From: Pantoea rodasii | Lineage (GTDB): Bacteria; Pseudomonadota; Gammaproteobacteria; Enterobacterales; Enterobacteriaceae | Length of the DNA: 64,000 bases | Reading direction: 5' to 3' | NCBI RefSeq assembly: GCF_002095465.1 | Contig: NZ_MLFP01000013.1 | Coordinates: 1-64,000 of the forward strand | In this document: positions 1-8,961 of the stretch, piece after piece | How the letters are laid out: each line of letters begins with the position of its first letter | Position numbering within the stretch: position 1 is the first letter of the stretch | Translations under genes and position numbers: made by a program | The notes under the pieces: model-generated | Seen by the model: only the letters and a program-made list of their open reading frames with translations | Databases searched by the model: none | Told to the model about the DNA's origin: nothing

Positions 1-1
1 A

Positions 2-280
2 AGGGAAAGCGGGCACTATGAGGAACCGGTTGCTAGCCGACAACTGCGTGAGTTTTACCATGGCACCCTTATCGCGGCGGGAGGCTTCAAGCCTGAGGCG
101 GGGGAAAAGATGTTGGAAGCGGGTGAGGCAGACTTGATCGCATTTGGTCGTTTGTTTACCTCCAATCCAGATTTGCCTGCAAGGATTCAACATGGCTATC
201 CGTTAGCTCACTATCAACGTGACGCATTTTTCGGTGGAGATGCCAAAGGCTATACCGATTTTCCAGCGTATGCGCATTAA
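2..280 (+). CDS. Alkene reductase / Old Yellow Enzyme, 3' end only
   Basis: This is the last 92 residues of an FMN-dependent NAD(P)H:flavin oxidoreductase of the Old Yellow Enzyme (NemA-like) family; the start lies left of the window. The end of the TIM barrel is visible: a strand with AAGGF followed by KPEAGEKMLEAGEADLIAFGR, the phosphate-binding GR of the FMN site, then the usual FTSNPDLPARI tail and a C-terminus ending TDFPAYAH. Such enzymes reduce activated C=C bonds, nitro groups and nitrate esters in the cytoplasm. The family is clear; the substrate is not. It is followed by about 135 bases of spacer before the convergent SDR gene. Confidence 0.85.
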   Translation, partial: RESGHYEEPVASRQLREFYHGTLIAAGGFKPEAGEKMLEAGEADLIAFGRLFTSNPDLPARIQHGYPLAHYQRDAFFGGDAKGYTDFPAYAH

Positions 281-415
281 CAACGCGAGTTAACCCTCAG
301 AGGAGCGGCCGTCTGGCCGCTTTTGTCTCGATCAATACACGCCCGCCTCAATCACCTTTCTCCAGGCTCTAAAATCACTATCAAGCCAGTGCGGTTCCGC
401 ACTGGCTTATACGTC

Positions 416-1141
416 TTAAATCTGAGAAACCCCTACAGAAGCACCGCCATCAACATACAGTGTTTGTCCGGTCATAAAGCCCGCGTCCTCAGATAACAGG
501 AACTGGATAGTGGCGGCAATCTCCTCCGGCTTGCCGAAACGCTTCATGGGTACGCTATCGAGATAACGCTGTTCACCCTCACTGCCCGGCGCGTTGCTGG
601 CGCGAAACAGTTCTGTCTCTGTCGGGCCGGGCGCAACAGCGTTAACGGTAATCCCCTGAGTTGCCAGTTCCAGCGCCCAGCTGCGAGTGAAGCTGATTAA
701 AGCTGCCTTGGCGGCCGCATAGGACGTACGCTGCGGAACGCCGAGGACGGTCAGGCTGGCAATATTGATCACTCTTCCCCAGCCGCGGGCTTGCATGCCG
801 GGTAAGGCGGTTTGCACCGCTAACAGGGCAGGATGCAAGTTGACGCGCAGTACTTCATCCAGTGTTGCCGTCGAGACTTCGGGTAACCACTGCGGACGCA
901 CTAAACCGACATTGTTAATGATGCCATCCACATTGAACTCCGCATTGATTTGCTCCAGCTTCTTTTTTGTCGCGAGCGTATCTGCGAGGTCGAGTGAGAC
1001 AAAATGCCCCGGGAAGCTTTGCTCAGGCTGATGTCTTGCGATACCGATCACGAGATGGCCCGCGTCAGACAGACGCTGTGATAAAGCCAGGCCAATCCCT
1101 TTGCTGGCACCGGTAATCAAAAATGTTCTTTGCGGTTGCAT
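416..1141 (-). CDS. SDR family NAD(P)-dependent oxidoreductase
   Basis: A classical short-chain dehydrogenase of 241 residues, the usual family length. The N-terminal Rossmann motif TGASKGIG lies near residues 10-17, NNVG near 76-79, the catalytic Ser in the INIAS strand, and the YxxxK pair in SYAAAK near 141-145, followed by the VNAVAPGPTET segment. It would oxidise a hydroxyl or reduce a carbonyl of a small molecule in the cytoplasm. It is the last gene of a minus-strand set with the crotonase (74-base gap) and the GST upstream, so it probably acts on the same compound. The substrate cannot be read from sequence. Confidence 0.88.
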   Translation of the reverse strand: MQPQRTFLITGASKGIGLALSQRLSDAGHLVIGIARHQPEQSFPGHFVSLDLADTLATKKKLEQINAEFNVDGIINNVGLVRPQWLPEVSTATLDEVLRVNLHPALLAVQTALPGMQARGWGRVINIASLTVLGVPQRTSYAAAKAALISFTRSWALELATQGITVNAVAPGPTETELFRASNAPGSEGEQRYLDSVPMKRFGKPEEIAATIQFLLSEDAGFMTGQTLYVDGGASVGVSQI

Positions 1142-1215
1142 ATTTTACTCCTGCGTTAAACGACAAAAACCGGCGCAGAGGTCTGCGCCGGAGAGAATAA
1201 ACGGTTAAGGGTGAT

Positions 1216-1986
1216 TTAAGAGGCTGAAGCCGCTTGCAGAGCGACATCGGCCGCACTAATGCCCTCCAATGCGAGGCCGAAGCCCGCACCTTCATCAATG
1301 ATGCGACGCAATTTTTGCGTCAGCGCGATGCGTGTATAGCGGCTGGTGAGTGGAGGTAACGCCGCGAGCGATTCGGCCAGCTCATGAGCGCGTGTCAGCA
1401 AGGTATCGCGTGGCAGAATTTCATTAACCACACCCCAGTCTTTGGCGGTTTCAGCATCCAATTCCTGGCGCGTTAACAGGAAATAGCGGCCACGTATGCT
1501 GCCGATGACCTCTGGCCACAACAGGTTTACGCCATCCCCCGGGACGATACCGAAGTCGAAATGGGGTTTGTCCTGGAAAACGGTATCGGGTGTTGCCAGC
1601 ACGATGTCCGCCAGCAAAGCGTATTCTGAGTGCAGGCGGACTGGTCCGTTTAACGCAGCGATGACCGGCACTTCAATATCCAGCAGATTCATCAGCACTT
1701 TTTTGCCTTCGCGGAAAATTTTGTCGTAACCGCGTGGCGTGAAGAAATCAAAACCTTCCGGGCTGATGTTCTCCATAAAAGCCTCACCGGCACCGGTCAG
1801 AATCACCACACGATTATCGGGATCGGAACCAATCTGATGAAACAGTTCAACGAATTCTTCGTGAGTATGCCCATTGAACAACAGTGAGCCGCCATCGGTA
1901 TGAAACATCACTTCCAATACTCCGCTGGTTGAGCGGGTAAGGCGGGCGTTGTTAAAGCTGTGACGATAGTTTTCGAAGCGAGACAT
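1216..1986 (-). CDS. Crotonase-fold hydrolase resembling 6-oxocamphor hydrolase
   Basis: A 256-residue enoyl-CoA hydratase/isomerase superfamily protein. Compared from memory with Rhodococcus 6-oxocamphor hydrolase, the match runs through long blocks: VVILTG, the IEVPVIAALNGPV loop, ADIVLA, a PHFDFGIVPGDG segment holding the His and Asp used by that enzyme, and RGRYFLLT with QELDAETA. A His also sits in the RLHSEY loop. That subfamily cleaves a C-C bond of a beta-diketone by retro-Claisen chemistry without CoA. Its partners, a GST and an SDR, also fit small-molecule breakdown. The alternative is an ordinary enoyl-CoA hydratase, but the PHF...PGDG block argues against it. Confidence 0.78.
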   Translation of the reverse strand: MSRFENYRHSFNNARLTRSTSGVLEVMFHTDGGSLLFNGHTHEEFVELFHQIGSDPDNRVVILTGAGEAFMENISPEGFDFFTPRGYDKIFREGKKVLMNLLDIEVPVIAALNGPVRLHSEYALLADIVLATPDTVFQDKPHFDFGIVPGDGVNLLWPEVIGSIRGRYFLLTRQELDAETAKDWGVVNEILPRDTLLTRAHELAESLAALPPLTSRYTRIALTQKLRRIIDEGAGFGLALEGISAADVALQAASAS

Positions 1987-2006
1987 AGTGATTTCCTTTT
2001 GGATGA

Positions 2007-2630
2007 TTAGTTTTCGATTAAGGCATTTAATTTGGTGATGGCACGCATGACCGCAGGGCGTGCAGAGACGGCGGCAAACCAGCGGCTGAGGTTGGGCTGC
2101 GTTTCAAGGCTGACGCCAGCGAACTCGCGTCGCCACATCCAGCCGAAATGCGCAATATCCGCGATGGTGTATTCATCCCCTGCCAGCCAGGACGTTTTCT
2201 CTAATTGACGTTCAAGCAGGCTGGTGAGCCGATTGGCTTCAGTGCTAAAGCGCTGCTGCGCCAGGGGTTGAGGTTCACTCGCCAGACGGGTAAAGAATCC
2301 GGCTTGTCCAAAAGCGGGGCTGATGCCCGAGGCGTGGAAGAAAAGCTGCTCAAACACCTTGGCGCGAGTCAGTCCGTTAGCAGGCAACAAACCCCCGTGC
2401 TTTTCGGCCAGATAAACCAAAATGGCAGCAGACTCACTTAGCACTGCACCGTTGTCGCTATCCACCAGCACCGGCACTTTGCCGTTTGGATTTAACTGTA
2501 AGAAGTCTGCTCCGTGCTGTTCGCCCTGGCGGATGTTTACGGCACGCAGCTGCCACGGCTGTGCGAGTTCTTCCAGCAAGATGGCGGGTTTAATGCTGTT
2601 GGGAGTAGCAAAGGCATAAAGTTCGTACAT
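2007..2630 (-). CDS. Glutathione S-transferase family protein
   Basis: A 207-residue cytosolic GST. The N-terminal thioredoxin-like domain starts MYELYAFATPNSIKPAILLEE and contains the cis-Pro strand GKVPVLVD and the glutathione-contacting LSESAAI; the all-helical C-terminal domain follows from about residue 90, with the N-capping ADIAHFGW. It conjugates or reduces small electrophiles with glutathione. It is the first gene of the minus-strand GST-crotonase-SDR set, 20 bases upstream of the crotonase, and its start faces the divergent LysR gene 134 bases away, the usual arrangement for a LysR-controlled operon. Confidence 0.88.
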   Translation of the reverse strand: MYELYAFATPNSIKPAILLEELAQPWQLRAVNIRQGEQHGADFLQLNPNGKVPVLVDSDNGAVLSESAAILVYLAEKHGGLLPANGLTRAKVFEQLFFHASGISPAFGQAGFFTRLASEPQPLAQQRFSTEANRLTSLLERQLEKTSWLAGDEYTIADIAHFGWMWRREFAGVSLETQPNLSRWFAAVSARPAVMRAITKLNALIEN

Positions 2631-2764
2631 TATCCGGCTCCTGAGTTGACTGTTTCACTGGGCAGTAACGCTTGCCCGCTGTTGTTGATATGGAGTATCT
2701 GCTAATGTCGGTGGGTAATGGCAGAGGGCCAAAAACTATAATTGCTATTCCCAGGAGGAATACC

Positions 2765-3643
2765 ATGGATCGCTTTCAGGCGATGCAGATGTACGTGCAG
2801 GTGGTCGATGCGGGGTCGTTTTCTGCGGCAGCGCGCATTTTGAATATCGGGCAACCGGCGGTATCAAAGACTATCGCCCAGCTGGAAAAGCATCTGGATG
2901 TCCGTTTACTGCTGCGCACCACCCATGGACTCACGCCCACTGAGGCGGGGCAGCGATTTTATGAGCGTGTACGAATTACCCTGCAGCAGGCAGATGAAGC
3001 GGAGATGGCAGCGCGCGGTGCGGATAAGGGACTTACCGGTATTCTGCGCGTGGCGGCAGCTCCGACTTTTGCCCGGTTGCATGTCATCCCTTATCTCGCC
3101 CAATTCATGGAGCAGCATCCGCAACTCAAGGTGGATATTCGACTCGACGATCGTCCCATCGATTTGATTGCCGAAGGGATCGATATTTGCCTGCGCATGG
3201 GCACACTGCAAGATTCTGGCGCGGTGGCGCGTAAAATCGCCACCTCAAGACGTTCTGCATTGGCCACCTCTGAATATCTTTCGCGCCATGGGCATCCGCA
3301 GCATCCCGCTGAACTCAGCCAGCATGAGGCGCTGATTTTTAGCCAGCTCAATGATACCTGGCAGTTTAAGCGTGCAGCTGAAGTTGAAAATGTAGTGTTG
3401 AAGGGGCGACTTCATCTCAGCGCTGCGGAGGGTATTCGCTCCGCCGTGCTGGCGCACATGGGGATCACGGTGGCTTCTGACTGGATGTTTTCACAGGAAA
3501 TCGCTGACGGAACCGTCGAGCGTCTGGCCAGCGATTGGGCTTTGCCGGACATCGACCTGTGGGCGGTTTTTCCCGGCGGGCGCATGGCCACGGCGAAAGC
3601 GCGCCAGTTTGCTGCGTTTGTTGAAGGCGTGATGGCTGACTAA
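2765..3643 (+). CDS. LysR family transcriptional regulator
   Basis: A LysR-type regulator of 292 residues. The winged HTH occupies the first 60 residues (MDRFQAMQMYVQVVDAGSFS, then the recognition helix around QPAVSKTIAQLE), and the type 2 periplasmic-binding fold effector domain follows from about residue 90. An in-frame ATG lies further upstream, but the ATG at 2765 has a strong ribosome site (AGGAGGA six bases before) and gives the normal LysR N-terminus, so it was chosen. It is divergent from the GST-crotonase-SDR set and probably controls it. Its stop overlaps the stop of the convergent LacI gene by 3 bases. Confidence 0.9.
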   Translation: MDRFQAMQMYVQVVDAGSFSAAARILNIGQPAVSKTIAQLEKHLDVRLLLRTTHGLTPTEAGQRFYERVRITLQQADEAEMAARGADKGLTGILRVAAAPTFARLHVIPYLAQFMEQHPQLKVDIRLDDRPIDLIAEGIDICLRMGTLQDSGAVARKIATSRRSALATSEYLSRHGHPQHPAELSQHEALIFSQLNDTWQFKRAAEVENVVLKGRLHLSAAEGIRSAVLAHMGITVASDWMFSQEIADGTVERLASDWALPDIDLWAVFPGGRMATAKARQFAAFVEGVMAD

Positions 3644-4659
3644 TCGAGATTCTCTGCTGTTACAATTCGCAGTTCGACGCGGCCGTCTTTATACAAATCA
3701 GGAATATGTCCCTGTTCCAGATGCCGGATCAGCAGTTCAGTTGCCAGTACGGCATGTTGGCGGGCGTTCTGATCCAGCGTGTAGGAAAGCGCGCCGGTTT
3801 GCAGAAGATCTTGCGTCACATCGTACAGTTCGTGCGTAATATAGCAGCATCGGCCCAGTAACTGGTGTTGCTGCAACACGGCACTGATATCGCTGTTATT
3901 GTCGCCAGAGTTATACAAACCGACCACATTATTCGATTGCTGCAACGTGTGATTCAGCAGCGTGCGGATTTTATGTCGTTCATCTTCCCCCGCCAATACT
4001 TCGCGCAAACGCAACCAAGGGGCTCGCTGGGTTATCGCATCACGAAATCCTGAAATACGTTGGATATGCGCACTGAAATCAAAACGTCCACTGACCATTA
4101 TCACGTCACCCTCGTGGGTCATGGTTTGGCTCATTAATAAGCCAGCGGTGCGTCCTGCCTGATATTGATTTATTCCAACATGACAGAATCGATGCGAATC
4201 CGGTAAATCAGAAACCAGCGTAACTACCGGCACACCTTTATCTTTGCACCAGGATAAGGCTTCATGAATAACGGGGTAGTCATGTCCATAAACAATAATA
4301 CCGTCGCGTAACTCACCGCTTTTTTTAATCTTTTCCGCCAGTTTTTCCGGTGGGTTTTCACTCACCAACGTGCGGAATAATTTAATCTTTCGATAGCCAA
4401 GCCGGTCGGCTATGTTGGCAAACTCCTCCGCTAACTGCTGAAAAAACCAGGTGCCATTGCTGCTCAGAAATACCTCAATCTGCCAGGGATGCTGCGTGTC
4501 ATCCGGCAGTAAACGCTGCAACCCAGCCTGACGCGCAGCCCGTAATACTTTGCGCACGGTTTCCGGACGAACCCCACCGCGCTCATTCAATACGCGGTCA
4601 ACCGTTGCGATCCCAACCCCGGCCAGTTCAGCCACTTTAATCAGGGTGAGTTTTTTCAT
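3640..4659 (-). CDS. LacI family transcriptional regulator
   Basis: A 339-residue LacI-type repressor. The DNA-binding headpiece is at residues 1-50 (LIKVAELAGVGIATVDRVLN, then RPETVRKVLRAARQAG as the hinge region), and the remainder is a type 1 periplasmic-binding fold sensor with GIIVYGHDYPV and GDVIMVSGR. It belongs to the branch that uses TVDRVLN rather than TVSRVLN. The start is 425 bases from the gluconate-type dehydrogenase genes, which run the other way, so control of that operon is possible but unproven. No operator palindrome was seen with certainty in the shared upstream region. Confidence 0.87.
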   Translation of the reverse strand: MKKLTLIKVAELAGVGIATVDRVLNERGGVRPETVRKVLRAARQAGLQRLLPDDTQHPWQIEVFLSSNGTWFFQQLAEEFANIADRLGYRKIKLFRTLVSENPPEKLAEKIKKSGELRDGIIVYGHDYPVIHEALSWCKDKGVPVVTLVSDLPDSHRFCHVGINQYQAGRTAGLLMSQTMTHEGDVIMVSGRFDFSAHIQRISGFRDAITQRAPWLRLREVLAGEDERHKIRTLLNHTLQQSNNVVGLYNSGDNNSDISAVLQQHQLLGRCCYITHELYDVTQDLLQTGALSYTLDQNARQHAVLATELLIRHLEQGHIPDLYKDGRVELRIVTAENLD

Positions 4660-5083
4660 TCTTCTTCTAAGCCCCAGTAAAAAATCATGTCTACTTTTTC
4701 ATCAAGGCGGAGTGCGCCTCAGATCACAGCCTGGCGTCTATTTTCGCCGTATTATGCTCAACGTTTCGTAACTGGCAAGATGTTAAATGTTGCGAGACGA
4801 AACCCTACTCTACATCGTCAAGTTGTGCTTATTAAAAACTTAAATGATGGGAAACCATCAACAAAAACCTTTCAAAGCGAAGGGTGAGTCATTACTCTTT
4901 GCTGCGTTGTTAATATTTAATTAATTACGTGATTCGAATGTAAAACTTACCTCAGTATTTATCTAATAAAAGCCCACCGGGCAGCGTCACTATCTATCCA
5001 ATAAACCTTATTTATTTGGCTCAAAGCCAGGCACAAATACGTCTGTTATTTGACCTGGTTTGCAATGTGAAAGCAGGGAAAAC
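4660..5083. promoter_or_regulatory. Divergent control region, LacI regulator / dehydrogenase operon
   Basis: A 424-base gap between the divergent LacI gene and the dehydrogenase operon; it must hold promoters for both. A perfect small inverted repeat, TGATGG-GAAA-CCATCA at 4845-4860, lies near its middle and could be an operator or hairpin. Short reading frames here have no recognisable protein features. The right part before 5084 is AT-rich and contains a GGGAAAAC ribosome site. Confidence 0.4.
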
Positions 5084-5803
5084 ATGAAACGCAGAGAATT
5101 TCTCACTTCCATCACCGCATTGGGGGTAGCTTCCACGATCCCGACATTGGCGCAGGCTGATGTGGTGAATGGTGGCCAGCCCTGGGAACCCGGCAAGATC
5201 CAGACGCCGCCCGCGCCGCCCAGGAAAGGGGGGCTGCAATACCTCACTCAGCATGAATTTGATACGGTTGGTGCCATCGCTGAACGATTTATCCCGGCCG
5301 ATGAAACCAGCCTCAGTGGCAAAGAGGCGGGATGCGCCATCTTTATCGACCGCCAACTCGCCGGTGATTACGGTAACGCAGTGGCGATCTATCGCCTCGG
5401 CAAGTTCGTGAAGGGCACGCCTGAGCAGGGGTCGCAATCATCGCTGACCCCGGCGCAACGTTATCGTCTGGGGATTGCTGCTCTGGACAACGCGTTAAAG
5501 CAACAGTACGGCAAAGACTTTCTTGCGCTGAGCGGCGATCAACAGGACGAGGTTCTGACGGCGATGGAAAATAACCGCCTTGATCTCGGTGAAGAGGTCG
5601 AAACCAAAGTGTTCTTTGAACTGCTACTGCAGAACGTGCGTGAAGGCTTCCTGGCCGATCCGATTTACGGTGGCAACAAAGATATGACCAGTTGGAAAAT
5701 GATTGGCTTCCCCGGTGCTCGCTATGACTTCCGCGATCTGCTGCCGAAAAAAGGACAGAAGCTCAACATCATCCCCACCAGCCTGATCGATAACACCCTT
5801 TAA
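5084..5803 (+). CDS. Membrane sugar-acid dehydrogenase small (gamma) subunit
   Basis: Subunit 3 family of gluconate 2-dehydrogenase-type complexes, 239 residues. The N-terminus MKRREFLTSITALGVAST is a Tat-like signal (RREFL then a hydrophobic stretch, ALAxA-type cleavage near LAQA), so the folded protein is exported, probably carrying the FAD subunit with it. An upstream in-frame ATG at 5060 would bury the twin-arginine motif, so 5084 with its AGGGAAAAC ribosome site was preferred. It is first of three genes: small subunit, FAD-GMC subunit (22-base gap) and cytochrome c. In this family it chaperones and stabilises the large subunit on the periplasmic face. Confidence 0.9.
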   Translation: MKRREFLTSITALGVASTIPTLAQADVVNGGQPWEPGKIQTPPAPPRKGGLQYLTQHEFDTVGAIAERFIPADETSLSGKEAGCAIFIDRQLAGDYGNAVAIYRLGKFVKGTPEQGSQSSLTPAQRYRLGIAALDNALKQQYGKDFLALSGDQQDEVLTAMENNRLDLGEEVETKVFFELLLQNVREGFLADPIYGGNKDMTSWKMIGFPGARYDFRDLLPKKGQKLNIIPTSLIDNTL

Positions 5804-5825
5804 TTTGTTTGCTGAGCAATAAACT

Positions 5826-7598
5826 ATGAATAACGTCCGTCCAAAAGCTGATGTCGCCATCGTCGGCCTGGGCTGGTGCGGCTCTTTGATCGCTGAAGAG
5901 CTGACCCGCGCCGGTCTGAATGTCGTTGCCATTGAACGTGGCCCGTGGTTTGAAACTGCGACTGATTTTCCGCCGTCGGTCGACACCGATGAACTGCGTT
6001 GGGATACACGCCGCAGTATGCTGCTGCCGCCCGCCGTTGAAACGACCACTTTCCGCAATACCATTGCACAAACCGCATTACCGACCCGCGAGTGGAACCT
6101 GAATGAGCTGGGCTACAATGTGGGGGGTTCAGGTACGCACTGGGCCGGAATGGCTTGGCGATTCACCCCATTCGATTTTGAGCCCTACAGCCAGACGGTG
6201 AAACGTTACGGCAAGCAGCAAATTGCCAAAGGCGTGATCCTGCAAGACTGGGGCGTGACCTACGATGAGCTGGAGCCTTTCTACGACCGCTTTGAAAAGA
6301 TCGCCGGTGTCTCGGGTAAAGCCGGCAAGCTAAATGGCGAAACCATTGAAGGCGGCAACCCGTTTGAAGGCAACCGCAGCACTGAGTATCCGTTGCCGGC
6401 ACTTGAAAGCATGCGCCTGACCGATATCTTCACCGAGGGTGCAAAAAAGATAGGGCTTAATCCGTTTATGGTGCCTGCAGGTCAGGCTTCACGCGCCTAC
6501 GTTAACCCGCTCGGGGTGCGCATGGGGCCGTGTACCTATTGTGGCTATTGCCTTTACTACGGTTGCGGTAACTTCTCTAAATCCAGCCCTAATGCTTGTG
6601 TCATCCCGGCGTTGATGCAGCGTGAGAACTTCACGGTGCTGACGGATTCAGCGGTAGTACGCGTGAATAAGGCAGAAGACGGCAAAACCGCTACCGGCGT
6701 GACCTATCTCGACAAGAACAAGAAAGAGTGGGTTCAACCGGCGGATATTGTGATTTTGTCGGCATTCCAGATGCAAAACGTACGTCTATTACTGTTGTCG
6801 AAAATCGGCGTGCCTTACAACCCGGTGACGAAAACAGGCGTGGTCGGACGTGCTTACAGCTTCCAGACGGTATCGGGCGCTGCACTGCACTTTAAAGATG
6901 AGAACCTGAACCAGTATATTGGTGCCGGTGCTCTGTCCTCACAGGTGGATGACTGGAACGGCGATAACTTTGACCATACGGGGCTTGGCTTTATCGGGGG
7001 CGCAGGGATTTTGGTGGTGGCGCGTGGTGCCCGTCCAATCGGTAACGCCGATGCACTTCCTCCCGGCTCGCCGCGTTGGGGTAAAGACTGGAAAAAGGCC
7101 TATACCCATGCTTTCCAGAATACCACTTTCATTTTTGGCCAGGGCACCAGCTTCTCTCACGAAGATTACTACCTGGACCTCGATCCTGAATACAAAGATA
7201 ACAACGGCAATGCACTGCTGCGTGTGACTTTCGATTACAACGATAACGACCGTCTTTCTGCGAAGTTCATTGAAGAGAAGAGTGTCGAGATCGGTAAGGC
7301 GATGGGCGCTGAAACCGTTATCGGTACCAACTCTGCCTCAGGTGCCTATTCACCCTATAACTTTGCCAGCGACCACACCATTGGCGGCGCGGTCATGGGC
7401 ACCGATCCAAAAACCTCGGTGCTTAACCGTTATCAGCAGTGCTGGGATGCGCACAACGTGTTTGTGCTGGGGGCGTCTTCCTTCCCAAACAATGCGGGAT
7501 ACAACCCGACGGGCACCATTGGTGCACTGAGTTTGTGGACGGCGAAAGCCATTATCGAGCAGTACCTGAAAAATCCAGGTCCGTTGGTGAAGGTGTGA
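5826..7598 (+). CDS. FAD-dependent GMC dehydrogenase, large subunit (gluconate / 2-ketogluconate type)
   Basis: A 590-residue GMC oxidoreductase. The ADP-binding motif GLGWCG lies at residues 14-19, the ERGPW segment closes the first Rossmann unit, and the GMC C-terminal domain (NPTGTIGALS near residue 555) supplies the active-site wall. A Cys-rich segment, CTYCGYCLYYGCGNF near 236-250, is typical of the three-subunit gluconate, 2-ketogluconate and fructose dehydrogenases. It oxidises a sugar or sugar acid in the periplasm and passes electrons to the cytochrome subunit and then ubiquinone. There is no signal peptide of its own; it likely hitchhikes on the Tat-bearing small subunit. The exact substrate is uncertain. 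Confidence 0.9.
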   Translation: MNNVRPKADVAIVGLGWCGSLIAEELTRAGLNVVAIERGPWFETATDFPPSVDTDELRWDTRRSMLLPPAVETTTFRNTIAQTALPTREWNLNELGYNVGGSGTHWAGMAWRFTPFDFEPYSQTVKRYGKQQIAKGVILQDWGVTYDELEPFYDRFEKIAGVSGKAGKLNGETIEGGNPFEGNRSTEYPLPALESMRLTDIFTEGAKKIGLNPFMVPAGQASRAYVNPLGVRMGPCTYCGYCLYYGCGNFSKSSPNACVIPALMQRENFTVLTDSAVVRVNKAEDGKTATGVTYLDKNKKEWVQPADIVILSAFQMQNVRLLLLSKIGVPYNPVTKTGVVGRAYSFQTVSGAALHFKDENLNQYIGAGALSSQVDDWNGDNFDHTGLGFIGGAGILVVARGARPIGNADALPPGSPRWGKDWKKAYTHAFQNTTFIFGQGTSFSHEDYYLDLDPEYKDNNGNALLRVTFDYNDNDRLSAKFIEEKSVEIGKAMGAETVIGTNSASGAYSPYNFASDHTIGGAVMGTDPKTSVLNRYQQCWDAHNVFVLGASSFPNNAGYNPTGTIGALSLWTAKAIIEQYLKNPGPLVKV

Positions 7599-7599
7599 G

Positions 7600-8910
7600 A
7601 TGAAAAAGACCAAACTCATTGCGGGCGTGGCGGTGATCGCTGCGGCCGTGGCAGCAGGCATGCTGTGGATGAATGGCGACACGTCAGCGGATGATGTTGC
7701 CAGCAACAACGTACTCACCAGCCAACCGCCAACGGCGGCAGACAGTGCCGCGATTGAACGCGGACGGTATATGGCAGTTGCCAGCGACTGTACTGCCTGC
7801 CACACCATGCCGGAGAGTAAACTCCCGTTGGCTGGAGGCTACTCCATCAGCACGCCGTTTGGCGGCATTTACGCCAGCAATATCACGCCGGATAGGGAAA
7901 CCGGTATCGGCAACTGGACGGAGCGGGATTTTTTCCGTGCGGTGCGTCACGGCAAGGGTAAGGAGGGCGAACATCTTTATCCTGCCATGCCTTACAACGC
8001 TTACGTCAAATTGACCGATCAGGATATGCATGATCTGTGGTTATACCTGCGCTCGGTTAAGCCCATTCACTATCAGGTGCCGGAAACCAGTTTAGGTTTT
8101 CCGTACAATATCCGTCTGGCGATGATGGGATGGAACCTGCTGTTTTTCAAAAACGAAGGTTTCCAGATCGACAACAGTAAAAGTGCCGAATGGAATCGTG
8201 GTGCCTATCTGGTGGAAGGACCTGAACACTGCGCAGCATGCCATACCGCCAAGAATCTGATTGGCGGCGACAGCAGCGATTATCTGCAAGGCGGTAATCT
8301 TGGCGAGTGGCACGCACCTGATATCACGCCCAATCCGCACGTTGGCATTGGAAGTTGGTCAGAGCAGCAGGTGGTGGATTACCTCAAGATTGGCAGTAAC
8401 CACGTAGCGGTTGCTTCTGGCCCTATGGCAGAGGCTGTCAACAACTCCACGCAGCATTTAACCGATGCTGATTTACGCGCGATTGCTGTGTATCTCAAGC
8501 AAGTGCCAGCATCCACCACGACGTTGCCACAACCAATATCGATGGACAATGCGCAAATGAAGATGGGTGAAAAAGTCTATTCAGCCAACTGCACTGCCTG
8601 CCATAACAGCGACGGTAAAGGGATTCCAAACCTCGCGGCGAGCCTGGCAAATAACCCCGGCCTGTTAGCGGATGATGCCTCATCAATCATCACCACCGTG
8701 CTGCAAGGCGGACGCGGTGCGGTAACGAATGGCAATCCCACCAGCGGGGCGATGCCTTCATTTGCCTGGAAGTTGTCTGATGAGCAGGTTGCAGCAACGG
8801 CGACCTATCTTCGCAATAGCTGGGGGAATGCGGCTAAACCAGTGACAACGGATGAAGTCACAAAAGGGCGCGCGCAACTAAAGCTGCCAGCACAGATGTC
8901 TGAACGCTGA
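7600..8910 (+). CDS. Triheme cytochrome c subunit of the membrane dehydrogenase
   Basis: A 436-residue membrane-anchored cytochrome c with a signal/anchor helix at residues 5-24 and three CxxCH heme sites at 64-68 (CTACH), 211-215 (CAACH) and 331-335 (CTACH). It starts two bases after the stop of the FAD subunit, so the two are translationally coupled. It accepts electrons from the FAD subunit and feeds them to ubiquinone and the terminal oxidase, so that sugar oxidation occurs in the periplasm. Three hemes and this length match the gluconate / 2-ketogluconate / alcohol dehydrogenase cytochrome family. A clear terminator follows. Confidence 0.93.
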   Translation: MKKTKLIAGVAVIAAAVAAGMLWMNGDTSADDVASNNVLTSQPPTAADSAAIERGRYMAVASDCTACHTMPESKLPLAGGYSISTPFGGIYASNITPDRETGIGNWTERDFFRAVRHGKGKEGEHLYPAMPYNAYVKLTDQDMHDLWLYLRSVKPIHYQVPETSLGFPYNIRLAMMGWNLLFFKNEGFQIDNSKSAEWNRGAYLVEGPEHCAACHTAKNLIGGDSSDYLQGGNLGEWHAPDITPNPHVGIGSWSEQQVVDYLKIGSNHVAVASGPMAEAVNNSTQHLTDADLRAIAVYLKQVPASTTTLPQPISMDNAQMKMGEKVYSANCTACHNSDGKGIPNLAASLANNPGLLADDASSIITTVLQGGRGAVTNGNPTSGAMPSFAWKLSDEQVAATATYLRNSWGNAAKPVTTDEVTKGRAQLKLPAQMSER

Positions 8911-8927
8911 ATCTGTTGGCTGACCAG

Positions 8928-8961
8928 GGCTGCTATTTCGTGAGGAATAGCAGCCTTTTTT
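8928..8961 (+). terminator. Rho-independent terminator of the dehydrogenase operon
   Basis: A perfect 10-base stem, GGCTGCTATT / AATAGCAGCC, with an 8-base loop is followed by six T. It sits 17 bases after the cytochrome stop codon. Confidence 0.93.

Noticed and set aside
765..1031. Long antisense frames opposite the SDR, the dehydrogenase and the tre/glg genes
   Set aside because: Shadow frames of GC-rich coding DNA with no ribosome sites or domains.
4845..4860. TGATGG-GAAA-CCATCA as the operator of the LacI gene at 3640
   Set aside because: A single small palindrome with no second copy; not enough to call an operator.
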